Both the position numbers and the translations under genes were made by a program. The notes below the pieces were generated by a model. It was not told the origin of the DNA and searched no databases. It saw only the letters and a program-made list of their open reading frames with translations. Shown in pieces: positions 1-6,411 of a DNA stretch of 6,737 nt; positions within the stretch are counted from its first letter, which is position 1; each line of letters starts with the position of its first letter. The DNA comes from an uncultured Prevotellaceae bacterium. Its GTDB lineage: Bacteria; Bacteroidota; Bacteroidia; Bacteroidales; Bacteroidaceae. Where the stretch lies: positions 1 through 6,737 of the forward strand of contig CALAEY010000112.1 in assembly GCA_937891085.1 (NCBI GenBank), written 5' to 3'.

Positions 1-17
1 CAAAATTGTTGCCGCAT
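1..17 (-). CDS. Possible start of a leftward gene, cut by the window edge
   Basis: An ATG at 15-17 on the minus strand opens a frame (Met-Arg-Gln-Gln-Phe) that runs out of the window after five codons. Its only support is position, about 53 nt after the predicted leftward transcription start. The real gene could equally begin beyond the edge. Confidence 0.15.
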
Positions 18-31
18 GAACTAAATATATA

Positions 32-46
32 CGATGTTTAACATCG
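32..46. repeat. Short inverted repeat in the left-edge leader
   Basis: CGATGTT (32-38) and AACATCG (40-46) are perfect inverted copies around one T. If transcription starts near 70 on the minus strand, this would fall in the 5' leader. The one-base loop makes a DNA-binding dyad more likely than an RNA hairpin. Confidence 0.4.
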
Positions 47-70
47 GACATTTAGGACATTATCTATAAT

Positions 71-111
71 CCGATGCAAAGGTAAGAGCGAGAGCAAATC
101 GCTTGCATCGG
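71..111. repeat. Inverted repeat with nested stem, surrounding the leftward -7 box
   Basis: CCGATGCAA (71-79) pairs perfectly with TTGCATCGG (103-111). Inside it, GCGA (88-91) can pair with TCGC (99-102), leaving an 8-nt bulge on one side. The left arm overlaps the TACCTTTG box. There is no clear T tract on either side, so it is not an obvious terminator. It could be an operator-like site or part of a dispersed element. Confidence 0.55.
77..84 (-). promoter_or_regulatory. Possible leftward promoter -7 box
   Basis: On the minus strand this reads TACCTTTG, an exact TAnnTTTG match and a common Bacteroidota form. Transcription would start near 70 and run off the left edge of the window. No TTTG is found 19-21 nt upstream. 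It sits 62 bp beyond the waaA stop, so it may separate the next leftward gene from the gltX-waaA operon. Confidence 0.45.
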
Positions 112-122
112 CTCTGCAGAGC
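111..122. repeat. 12-bp perfect palindrome
   Basis: GCTCTGCAGAGC is its own reverse complement. It abuts the larger inverted repeat and lies 25 bp beyond the waaA stop. With no loop and no T tract it is a poor hairpin terminator. A dimeric protein-binding site or chance are the alternatives. Confidence 0.45.
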
Positions 123-146
123 GTAAGCAAAATCAACAACGTTAAT

Positions 147-1367
147 TTAGAGAGTAATCTCTCCTAATATCTTATCGGAAGCGCCGCTACGGCTGAGGAC
201 ATAATCCCCGGCTTGGCGGCCGCTCTGCTTTAAGAAGGTGGCATCTGTAAGCAGACGGTCGAGGAGCGTGCGCAGCTCTTCTTCATTCTGTATGGAGAAG
301 GCACCCTTGGTCTCTATAAGCTGGATGGCTTCCATGAACTTCTGGTACTTAGGACCGAAGATGACTGGTATGCCATAGACGGCTGCCTCCACGGTATTAT
401 GGATGCCTACACCAAAACCACCACCGATATAGGCAATCTCGCCATAGCGATAGATGGAGGAAAGCAAGCCGAAGCAGTCGATAATCAGGCAACTGGCCTC
501 ACGCACATTCTCCATCGTGGCTTGGGTATAGCGCACGTAAGGGCGCTTCAGCTTACCGATAATCTCTGCCAGATGGTCCTCCCCTATCACATGAGGGGCA
601 ATGATGAGCTTCACCTCTGGATGGGCATTGAAATAAGGGATGAACAGATCTTCATCGGGCTGCCAAGAGCTGCCTGCAATGAATGTGGTCTGTCCGCCCT
701 TGAAGGCTTCCACGAGAGGCAGATCCTTGGCTGCCTCACGAATCTGCAGCACACGGTCGAAGCGGGTATCGCCCACGATGCTGACATTCTGAAAGCCGAT
801 GCCTGCCAATAAGCGACGGGACTTCTCATTCTGCACGAAGAAGTGCGTGAAATTATTCAGCACCTTGGCATAGTTCTTCGCATAACCCTTGAAGAACACC
901 TGATTCTCCCTGAAGATGGAAGACACGCTGTAGGTAGGTATCCCACGCTGGTGCAACTCATCGAGATAGTTTTTCCAGAACTCATACTTGATGAAGAACG
1001 CCATGCAGGGATGTGCCAAGTCTAAAAACTGACGCACCAGCCCCCGCCTATCGAAAGGCAGGTAGCAAACAATGTCGGCTCCCTGATAGTTCTTACGCAC
1101 CTCATAGCCCGAAGGAGAGAAGAACGTAAGCAAGATGCCGTACTCTGGATGCTGCGCACGGATCTTCTCCATCAATGGTCGGCCCTGCTCAAACTCGCCC
1201 AACGAAGCGGCATGAAACCACAGGTAGCGCTTGCCAGGAACCACCTGCTTACGCAGAATGCCGAACGTCTGGGCCTGTCCACCCACCAGCAGTGCTGCCT
1301 TCTTGTTGAAGAGGGCATAGATACGAGCCAGAAAAGCGTAAATGGCTATCACCAGATTGTATATCAT
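147..1367 (-). CDS. waaA: 3-deoxy-D-manno-octulosonic acid (Kdo) transferase, GT30 family
   Basis: This enzyme transfers Kdo from CMP-Kdo onto the lipid A precursor at the cytoplasmic face of the inner membrane, the first step of LPS core assembly. The 406-residue length is normal for the family. Residues 1-20 form a hydrophobic N-terminal anchor. The N-terminal acceptor domain carries WFHAASLGE at 50-58, whose E58 matches the family's catalytic Glu, and KYEFW at 127-131, which replaces the proteobacterial ETELW motif while keeping the Glu (E129). GDTRFDR is at 199-205. The C-terminal donor domain shows AGSSWQPDE (231-239), APH (257-259), GGGF (315-318) and HNTVEAAVYGIPVIFGP (323-339), the usual nucleotide-sugar site. 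The ATG at 1365-1367 lies 15 bp after the gltX stop, so the two genes are probably co-transcribed. No good Shine-Dalgarno precedes it, only an A/T-rich leader. The protein has no gap or frameshift. Whether it adds one or two Kdo units cannot be read from sequence. Confidence 0.95.
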   Translation of the reverse strand: MIYNLVIAIYAFLARIYALFNKKAALLVGGQAQTFGILRKQVVPGKRYLWFHAASLGEFEQGRPLMEKIRAQHPEYGILLTFFSPSGYEVRKNYQGADIVCYLPFDRRGLVRQFLDLAHPCMAFFIKYEFWKNYLDELHQRGIPTYSVSSIFRENQVFFKGYAKNYAKVLNNFTHFFVQNEKSRRLLAGIGFQNVSIVGDTRFDRVLQIREAAKDLPLVEAFKGGQTTFIAGSSWQPDEDLFIPYFNAHPEVKLIIAPHVIGEDHLAEIIGKLKRPYVRYTQATMENVREASCLIIDCFGLLSSIYRYGEIAYIGGGFGVGIHNTVEAAVYGIPVIFGPKYQKFMEAIQLIETKGAFSIQNEEELRTLLDRLLTDATFLKQSGRQAGDYVLSRSGASDKILGEITL

Positions 1368-1382
1368 GCTTTCAATTTCAAT

Positions 1383-2900
1383 TTATTTCAACACTTCGAT
1401 GGCACGCTGCATGCGACGGAGGGTCTCTTCCTTACCCAATACAGAAGTAATGTCGAACATGTGAGGTCCCTTGCCCTCGCCTACCAAGGTGAGGCGGAAC
1501 GCATTCATCACATCGCCCGTGCCATAGCCCTTCTCGGCAATCCAGTTCATCACCACAGGCTCCTGACCTTCGATGCTGAAATCCTCAATGCCACACAGCA
1601 CCTCCATCAGCTCCGTCATCTGCTGCGCAGAATTCTCTTTCCAGCGCTTGCGTACGGTCTTCTCATCGTAGGTCTCTGGTGCCACGAAGAAGAAGCTGGC
1701 CACATCCCACAGTTCGCTGACGAAGTTCACGCGGTTCTTCATCATGCCCACGATGGTCTGCACCTTCTCGAATGGTGCTTCGATGCCATGCTCTTTCAGG
1801 ATAGGCACGAAGAGGTGTGCCACTTCCTCGTCGCTCTTCTGGAGGATATACTCATGATTGAACCAGATGCCTTTCTTATAGTCGAACTTAGCACCTGCCT
1901 TGCTGCAACGCGAGAGGTCGAACAACTTGATCAGCTCATCCATCGACATCAGCTCCTGATCGTTGCCCGGGTTCCATCCCAGCAGAGCCAGGAAATTGAT
2001 GACAGCCTCAGGCAGATAGCCTTTCTCACGGTAGCCACTGGACACCTCACCACTCTTAGGATCATGCCACTCCAGTGGGAACACAGGGAACCCTAAGCGA
2101 TCGCCGTCACGCTTGCTGAGTTTACCATTACCTTCTGGCTTCAGCAGCAGAGGCAGGTGGGCAAACTGCGGCATGGTGTCTTCCCAGCCAAAAGCACGGT
2201 AGAGCAGCACATGCAGAGGGGCAGAAGGCAGCCACTCCTCACCACGAATCACGTGGCTGACCTCCATGAGATGGTCGTCCACGATATTGGCGAGGTGGTA
2301 GGTGGGCAGCTCATCGGCCGACTTATACAGCACTTTGTCGTCGAGAATAGAAGAGTTCACCACCACATGCCCACGAATCAGGTCGTCTACATGCACGTCC
2401 TCCCCTGGCTCTATCTTGAAGCGCACCACATACTGCGTGCCCTCAGCGATGAGACGATCGACCTCCTCCTTCGGCAGCGTGAGCGAGTTGCGCATCTGCA
2501 TGCGGGTAGAAGCATCATACTGGAAGTTGGCTATCTCCTCACGCTTCTTTGCCAGCTCCTCTGGCGTATCAAAGGCGATGTATGCCTTATCAGCATCGAG
2601 CAGCACCTTCACATACTTCTTGTAGATCTCACGGCGCTCAGACTGGCGATATGGGCCATAGTTGCCTCCGAAGCTCACACCCTCATCGAACTGGATGCCC
2701 AACCAACGGAACGACTCCAGAATATATTCCTCGGCACCAGGCACGAAGCGATTACTATCCGTATCCTCGATGCGGAAAATCATATCTCCGCCATGCTGGC
2801 GTGCAAAGAGATAGTTATACAATGCGGTGCGCACACCACCTATATGCAACGGACCCGTAGGGCTTGGAGCAAAACGTACTCTCACTTTTCTTTCAGACAT
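1383..2900 (-). CDS. gltX: Glutamyl-tRNA synthetase
   Basis: A class I aminoacyl-tRNA synthetase that charges tRNA with glutamate in the cytoplasm. From the chosen start it has 505 residues. The Rossmann-fold domain opens with VRVRFAPSPTGPLHIGG, the HIGH-type signature reading HIGG at 19-22. FRIEDTD (42-48) follows, and the KMSKS loop reads KLSKR at 260-264. About 29 residues separate KLSKR from GYLPEA, against roughly 12 in E. coli GltX from memory. This insertion looks typical of Bacteroidota. The Cys ligands of the zinc site in E. coli-type enzymes are absent, with YIAFDTPEEL at 107-116. The C-terminal helical anticodon-binding domain is complete. The reading frame stays open 48 codons further upstream to a TTG, but the ATG at 2898-2900 is preferred because the family begins just before VRVRFAPSPTG and because a probable promoter (2993-3000) lies inside the extension. 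A non-discriminating GluRS that also charges tRNA-Gln cannot be excluded. Confidence 0.97.
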   Translation of the reverse strand: MSERKVRVRFAPSPTGPLHIGGVRTALYNYLFARQHGGDMIFRIEDTDSNRFVPGAEEYILESFRWLGIQFDEGVSFGGNYGPYRQSERREIYKKYVKVLLDADKAYIAFDTPEELAKKREEIANFQYDASTRMQMRNSLTLPKEEVDRLIAEGTQYVVRFKIEPGEDVHVDDLIRGHVVVNSSILDDKVLYKSADELPTYHLANIVDDHLMEVSHVIRGEEWLPSAPLHVLLYRAFGWEDTMPQFAHLPLLLKPEGNGKLSKRDGDRLGFPVFPLEWHDPKSGEVSSGYREKGYLPEAVINFLALLGWNPGNDQELMSMDELIKLFDLSRCSKAGAKFDYKKGIWFNHEYILQKSDEEVAHLFVPILKEHGIEAPFEKVQTIVGMMKNRVNFVSELWDVASFFFVAPETYDEKTVRKRWKENSAQQMTELMEVLCGIEDFSIEGQEPVVMNWIAEKGYGTGDVMNAFRLTLVGEGKGPHMFDITSVLGKEETLRRMQRAIEVLK

Positions 2901-2992
2901 AATCTCAAACTTTAGCTGGTTTCCGACGAGAATCAGAGGCCAAAAACAGCATTTTGACACTTCTTCTCGCACAAGTTTCCTATTTTTAAGCG

Positions 2993-3000
2993 CAAAATTA
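2993..3000 (-). promoter_or_regulatory. Probable promoter -7 box for gltX-waaA
   Basis: Read on the minus strand this is TAATTTTG, an exact match to the Bacteroidota -7 consensus TAnnTTTG. Transcription would start near 2986 and give a leader of roughly 85 nt before the gltX ATG. No TTTG element is found at the usual 19-21 nt upstream, so only half of the consensus is supported. The position rules out the longer gltX reading frame beginning at 3044. Confidence 0.55.
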
Positions 3001-3032
3001 AGGAAAAATCCCCATTCTATTGTTTTTTTTTG

Positions 3033-3040
3033 TACTTTTC
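3033..3040 (+). promoter_or_regulatory. Probable promoter -7 box for the 7TM-HD gene cluster
   Basis: TACTTTTC matches TAnnTTTG at all positions but the last. It lies 37 bp before the ATG at 3078, which gives a leader of about 30 nt. A T-rich tract (nine T at 3023-3031) precedes it, and no clear -33 TTTG is present. It would drive the genes at 3078-6337, which show no internal promoter in their 4-bp gaps. Confidence 0.4.
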
Positions 3041-3077
3041 GCAAAAATATGCATACCAGAACATAAAAAATGCGGAT

Positions 3078-5141
3078 ATGAGCACCAATAATACCTTTGA
3101 TAAGCTGTCTCTCAAGACCATCCTACGACACCTCTTGATTTATCTCGGAGCCGTGGCACTGATAGTCTATTTCCTGCCCCGTGATGTCAAGTTCATCTAT
3201 CAGTTCGACCTAAACAAGCCTTGGCGCTACGGACAGCTGATGGCTACCTTCGACTTCCCCATCTACAAACCCGATGAGGTGATCAAACGGGAGCAAGACA
3301 GCATCATCAAACATTTCCAGCCCTACTTCAGCATAGACGCATCAGTGGGCAACGATGCTATCAGCCAACTGCGGGCAGATTATCAGACCGACTTGAAAGA
3401 GGTTTTGCCATCGTATGACTACCTGCGCCATCTGGTCAATGTGCTGAACGCCATCTACCAGAAAGGTATCTTAGACGGAGCCAGTGCCGACAGGCTGCAA
3501 CAAGACAGCACGGTGAACCTACGCATCATCAATGGCCTGGAAGCGCAACAACAAGCTGTGGCTGAGACGTTCACCATCAAAGATGCCTACACCTACCTGC
3601 TGAATGCCGATTCCGCGCGCTATAAACCCGAGATCCTGCAGAAATGTGCCTTGAATGCCTACCTTGTGCCCAACCTGATATACGAGAAAGAACGTACGGA
3701 GACGGCACGTCAGGAAGCCATAGACAACTTCCCCTGGGCAGTGGGCATGGTGCAGAGCGGCCAGAAAATCATAGACCGTGGCGAGATTATCAGTCAGAAC
3801 ACCTATAATATCCTGAATAGCTTAGAGAAGGAGATGCAGACGCGTAGTGACGCTTCTCAGGCTCAGCGACGCATGATGCTTGGCGGTCAGGTGCTGTTCG
3901 TCTGCATCTACATCTTCCTGCTGATGCTCTATCTGGAGCTTTATCGCAAAGACTATCTCAAGGAGACCAGAGACCTGCTGTTGATCTTCAGCTTCATGGT
4001 GTTCTTCTGTCTGTTCACGTCTGTACTCATGGGACGCAACATGTTCAGCGTCTACATCATCCCATACGCCATGCTACCTATGGTGCTGCGTACCTTCTTG
4101 GATTCACGCACGGCCCTGCTCACGCATATTGTCACCATATTAATCTGCTCCATTACCCTGCGCTATCCGCATGAGTTCATCCTCATCCAAGTGGCAGCGG
4201 GTGTGATGGCGATATTCAACCTGCGCGAGCTATCCCGACGCTCACAGCTCTTCCTGTCGGCCTTCCTGGTGGTATTGGTATCCCTACTCATTTTCTTCGC
4301 CTATGAGTTCTTCACGGAGGAAGACATCAGCAAGATTGACTTCAGCATACCTATTTACATCATAATCAACGGCATCTTACTGCTCTTCACCTATCCGCTG
4401 TTCTTCATCATCGAGAAGACCTTCGGCTATACATCGAACGTGACCTTGGTGGAGCTTTCCGATGTGAACAACAACCTGCTGCGCAAGCTCTCGGAGACAG
4501 CCCCTGGCACCTTCCAGCACTCCATGCAAGTGGCCAACCTTGCCACCGAAGCCGCCAATAAGTTGGGTGCCAACGCCCAGTTGGTGCGTACGGGTGCCCT
4601 CTATCATGACATCGGCAAGATGGAGAACCCAGCCTTCTTCACGGAGAACCAACTTGGAGGGGTGAATCCGCACAAGAACCTCAACTTTGAGCAGAGTGCC
4701 AAGGTGGTCATCAGCCATGTGACAGACGGACTGAAACTGGCAGAGAAGAACAACCTCCCCTCTATCGTGAAGGACTTTATCAGTACGCATCATGGCAGGG
4801 GCAAGACGAAATACTTCTACATCTCTTGGAAGAACGAGCATCCAGGAGAAGAACCCGAAGAAGGTCTGTTCTCCTATCCAGGCCCTAATCCTTCCACCAA
4901 GGAGCAAGCCATCCTCATGATGGCCGATGCCGTAGAGGCTGCCTCACGCAGTCTGCCGGAGTTTACCGAGGAAAGCATCAGCAACCTGGTGGAGAAGATT
5001 ATCGAGTCTCAGGTTTCTGAGGGATATTTCAGGGATTGCCCGCTCACATTCAAGGAGATTGGGCAGGTGAAGGCCACCTTCAAGGAGAAGCTGACCACCA
5101 TCTACCACACACGTATCAGCTACCCAGAGTTGAAGCAGTAG
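3078..5141 (+). CDS. 7TM-HD family membrane phosphohydrolase, PgpH-like (probable cyclic-di-AMP phosphodiesterase)
   Basis: This 687-residue inner-membrane protein has the full 7TMR-HD architecture. A transmembrane helix at about 18-34 is followed by a large extracytoplasmic domain (about 40-265) with the family features VPNLIYEKERTETA (197-210) and a GQKIIDRGEIIS stretch (228-239). About seven membrane segments lie between 268 and 447, then a cytoplasmic HD domain. Metal ligands of the HD domain are visible: H481 (FQHS), H510-D511 in the HDIGK motif, H547, H571/H572 and D617 (ADAVEA). The Listeria homologue PgpH hydrolyses c-di-AMP to pApA, so the same role here is inferred from family membership and intact residues. 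The ATG at 3078 is chosen over an upstream TTG at 3030, which sits at a probable promoter. The gene heads a rightward cluster, with the next start 4 bp after its stop. Substrate is not proven; other HD-domain nucleotide hydrolysis remains possible. Confidence 0.9.
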   Translation: MSTNNTFDKLSLKTILRHLLIYLGAVALIVYFLPRDVKFIYQFDLNKPWRYGQLMATFDFPIYKPDEVIKREQDSIIKHFQPYFSIDASVGNDAISQLRADYQTDLKEVLPSYDYLRHLVNVLNAIYQKGILDGASADRLQQDSTVNLRIINGLEAQQQAVAETFTIKDAYTYLLNADSARYKPEILQKCALNAYLVPNLIYEKERTETARQEAIDNFPWAVGMVQSGQKIIDRGEIISQNTYNILNSLEKEMQTRSDASQAQRRMMLGGQVLFVCIYIFLLMLYLELYRKDYLKETRDLLLIFSFMVFFCLFTSVLMGRNMFSVYIIPYAMLPMVLRTFLDSRTALLTHIVTILICSITLRYPHEFILIQVAAGVMAIFNLRELSRRSQLFLSAFLVVLVSLLIFFAYEFFTEEDISKIDFSIPIYIIINGILLLFTYPLFFIIEKTFGYTSNVTLVELSDVNNNLLRKLSETAPGTFQHSMQVANLATEAANKLGANAQLVRTGALYHDIGKMENPAFFTENQLGGVNPHKNLNFEQSAKVVISHVTDGLKLAEKNNLPSIVKDFISTHHGRGKTKYFYISWKNEHPGEEPEEGLFSYPGPNPSTKEQAILMMADAVEAASRSLPEFTEESISNLVEKIIESQVSEGYFRDCPLTFKEIGQVKATFKEKLTTIYHTRISYPELKQ

Positions 5142-5145
5142 GAGC

Positions 5146-5769
5146 ATGAAACGTCCGCAGGTGAAAATCAAGCCTCTGATCTGGCTCCGCAGGTTCAGGA
5201 AACGGCGGGGGTATGGCGTACACTCCCCTTTTGCGTTCAACTACATCACGCGTGTGTGCAACGAGACTACACCTTATTATAAATATAAGGAGCTTCATGC
5301 AGAGGAGAAGGCACTCAGCAAGCTGATGGCAGCCAACTGGAGCAAGGCTGAGTCATCGAAGGTGAAGCGCCTGCTCTTCCGCTTGGTGAACCGTGCCCAG
5401 CCTTTCACCTTGGTAGAGGCAGGCCCCGATACTTCGGCCACACTCTACCTGCGCAGTGCCAAGGAGCACATGGACATGCTGCACCTCTATCAGGAAGAAG
5501 ATCTCCAGAAAATAGCGGAAGTTCAGATAGATTTCTTATATTTGCGCTACCAAGACAGGGCGTTCACGGAGAAGTTTTTCTACGGATGCCTGCCTTGTGT
5601 CACGGAGAAGTCGGTCTTCTGCATCCAGGGCATCCATCACGATAAGGACATAGAGGCTCTGTGGAAGCACATGCAGAAAGAGGCGGTACTCACGTTCGAC
5701 CTGTACGATGTGGGGATATTGCATTTTGATAAAACATATTATAAACAAGATTATATCGTAAATTTTTAA
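5146..5769 (+). CDS. Hypothetical protein resembling a degenerate class I SAM-dependent methyltransferase
   Basis: A 207-residue soluble protein without signal peptide or membrane helix. The N-terminus is strongly basic (about 1-21). The following GYGVHSPFAF (22-31) matches the opening of a Bacteroidota family usually annotated as class I SAM-dependent methyltransferase. LVEAGPDTSATLYL (89-102) sits where the glycine-rich SAM motif I would be. The segment VFCIQGIHHDKDIEALW (157-173), then LTFDLYDVGILHF (182-194) and the final QDYIVNF, resembles the C-terminal part of that family. The usual DDIH acidic pair is QG here, the second glycine region is weak, and the middle is short compared with the roughly 240-260 residues I would expect. 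This suggests a non-catalytic or diverged member. The ATG lies 4 bp after the preceding stop, with GGAG just upstream, and the next gene starts 4 bp after its stop, so translation is probably coupled. The gene is certain; the family assignment is from remembered patterns and is moderate; the function is unknown. Confidence 0.6.
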   Translation: MKRPQVKIKPLIWLRRFRKRRGYGVHSPFAFNYITRVCNETTPYYKYKELHAEEKALSKLMAANWSKAESSKVKRLLFRLVNRAQPFTLVEAGPDTSATLYLRSAKEHMDMLHLYQEEDLQKIAEVQIDFLYLRYQDRAFTEKFFYGCLPCVTEKSVFCIQGIHHDKDIEALWKHMQKEAVLTFDLYDVGILHFDKTYYKQDYIVNF

Positions 5770-5773
5770 TGCT

Positions 5774-6337
5774 ATGAAAAAGAGTATGGTTTACACACGT
5801 ACTGGTGATAAAGGCACCACATCACTGGTAGGAGGTACACGTGTTCCTAAAACCCACGCCCGTCTGGAGGCCTACGGCACGGTAGATGAACTGAATTCCT
5901 TCATCGGACTGCTTATCACTTACCTGAATTCCGACGAGGAAAAAGAGTTTCTGCAAGGCGTACAAGATACACTGTTTGTGATAGGTTCCAATCTGGCAAC
6001 CGACCAAAGCATCACCCAGCTCCGTGCGGCCAGTGTCATCACTGAGGAGATGGTGCAAGCCATGGAGCATCAGATAGATAAGGTAGATGCCAGCGTGCCA
6101 CCGCTTACGGCCTTCGTGCTGCCTGGTGGAAGCAGAGGGGCTGCCGTCTGCCATGTGTGTCGCACCGTGTGCAGAAGGGCCGAACGTCGCATCTTAGCCC
6201 TCTCCGAACAGGCTGAGGTATCGGCAGAATTGCTGGCTTACGTGAACAGATTATCTGATTATTTATTTGTACTTTCAAGAAAAATCAACCAACTGGAGAA
6301 AAAAGAAGAAATATTTTGGAATAATCGTTGCAAATAA
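5774..6337 (+). CDS. Cob(I)yrinic acid a,c-diamide adenosyltransferase, PduO type
   Basis: A 187-residue cytoplasmic enzyme that transfers the adenosyl group of ATP to cob(I)alamin (or the corrinoid precursor) to make coenzyme B12. Family motifs appear in order: YTRTGDKGTTSL (7-18), the ATP-binding N-terminus; RLEAYGTVDELNSFIG (30-45), with the conserved Asp in TVDEL; FVLPGGS (114-120); CRRAERR (133-139); and YVNRLSDYLFVLSR (156-169). The members I know are trimers of helical bundles with the active site between subunits. Length and motifs are complete, so the enzyme should be active. No other cobalamin gene lies in the window. In Bacteroidales the product could serve methylmalonyl-CoA mutase or other B12-dependent enzymes, but the sequence here does not say which. 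It is probably the last gene of the rightward cluster starting at 3078. The promoter of the next gene overlaps its 3' end. The paralogous naming (pduO, MMAB, cobO-like) is why no symbol is assigned. Confidence 0.93.
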   Translation: MKKSMVYTRTGDKGTTSLVGGTRVPKTHARLEAYGTVDELNSFIGLLITYLNSDEEKEFLQGVQDTLFVIGSNLATDQSITQLRAASVITEEMVQAMEHQIDKVDASVPPLTAFVLPGGSRGAAVCHVCRTVCRRAERRILALSEQAEVSAELLAYVNRLSDYLFVLSRKINQLEKKEEIFWNNRCK

Positions 6338-6357
6338 CATTATTTGTTATACTTTTG
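6327..6357 (+). promoter_or_regulatory. Promoter for the DUF2795 gene, overlapping the upstream gene's end
   Basis: GTTG at 6327-6330, 19 nt of spacer, then TACTTTTG at 6350-6357. The -7 box is an exact TAnnTTTG match and the -33 box is TTTG with one change, at the spacing typical of the main Bacteroidota sigma factor. The -33 box lies inside the last codons of the adenosyltransferase gene. The leader would be about 48 nt. Confidence 0.7.
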
Positions 6358-6380
6358 CGGAAAATTGAAATAAGCTTTTT

Positions 6381-6400
6381 TATTAATCACAATATTAATA
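6381..6400 (+). repeat. Weak A/T inverted repeat in the DUF2795 leader
   Basis: TATTAAT (6381-6387) can pair with ATTAATA (6394-6400) across a 6-nt loop, 11 nt before the start codon. The stem is only A-T pairs, so it may be no more than an unstructured A/T-rich leader of the kind that helps initiation in Bacteroidota. TATTAAT also recurs as a direct repeat at 6393-6399. Confidence 0.3.
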
Positions 6401-6411
6401 CGATAGCAACT

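Noticed and set aside
1149..2096. A 315-codon open frame on the plus strand opposite waaA and gltX
   Set aside because: It spans the junction of two well-supported genes on the other strand, has no recognisable domain and is rich in His/Leu/Gln as expected of an antisense frame.
2157..2915. A 252-codon plus-strand open frame opposite gltX
   Set aside because: It lies entirely within or just past the confirmed gltX gene, has no family resemblance, and its composition is typical of an antisense shadow.
2927..2969. A CGAGAA/TTCTCG pairing in the gltX leader as a possible T-box or other riboswitch
   Set aside because: The stem is only 6 bp with a 31-nt loop, and no conserved T-box or riboswitch core was recognised.
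2901..3044. A 48-residue N-terminal extension of GltX from a TTG
   Set aside because: The family starts near VRVRFAPSPTG, the extension has no domain, and a probable -7 box lies inside it.
4377..4907. A 176-codon minus-strand open frame inside the 7TM-HD gene
   Set aside because: It is opposite the conserved HD domain, whose residues are all in the plus-strand frame, and no promoter or domain supports it.
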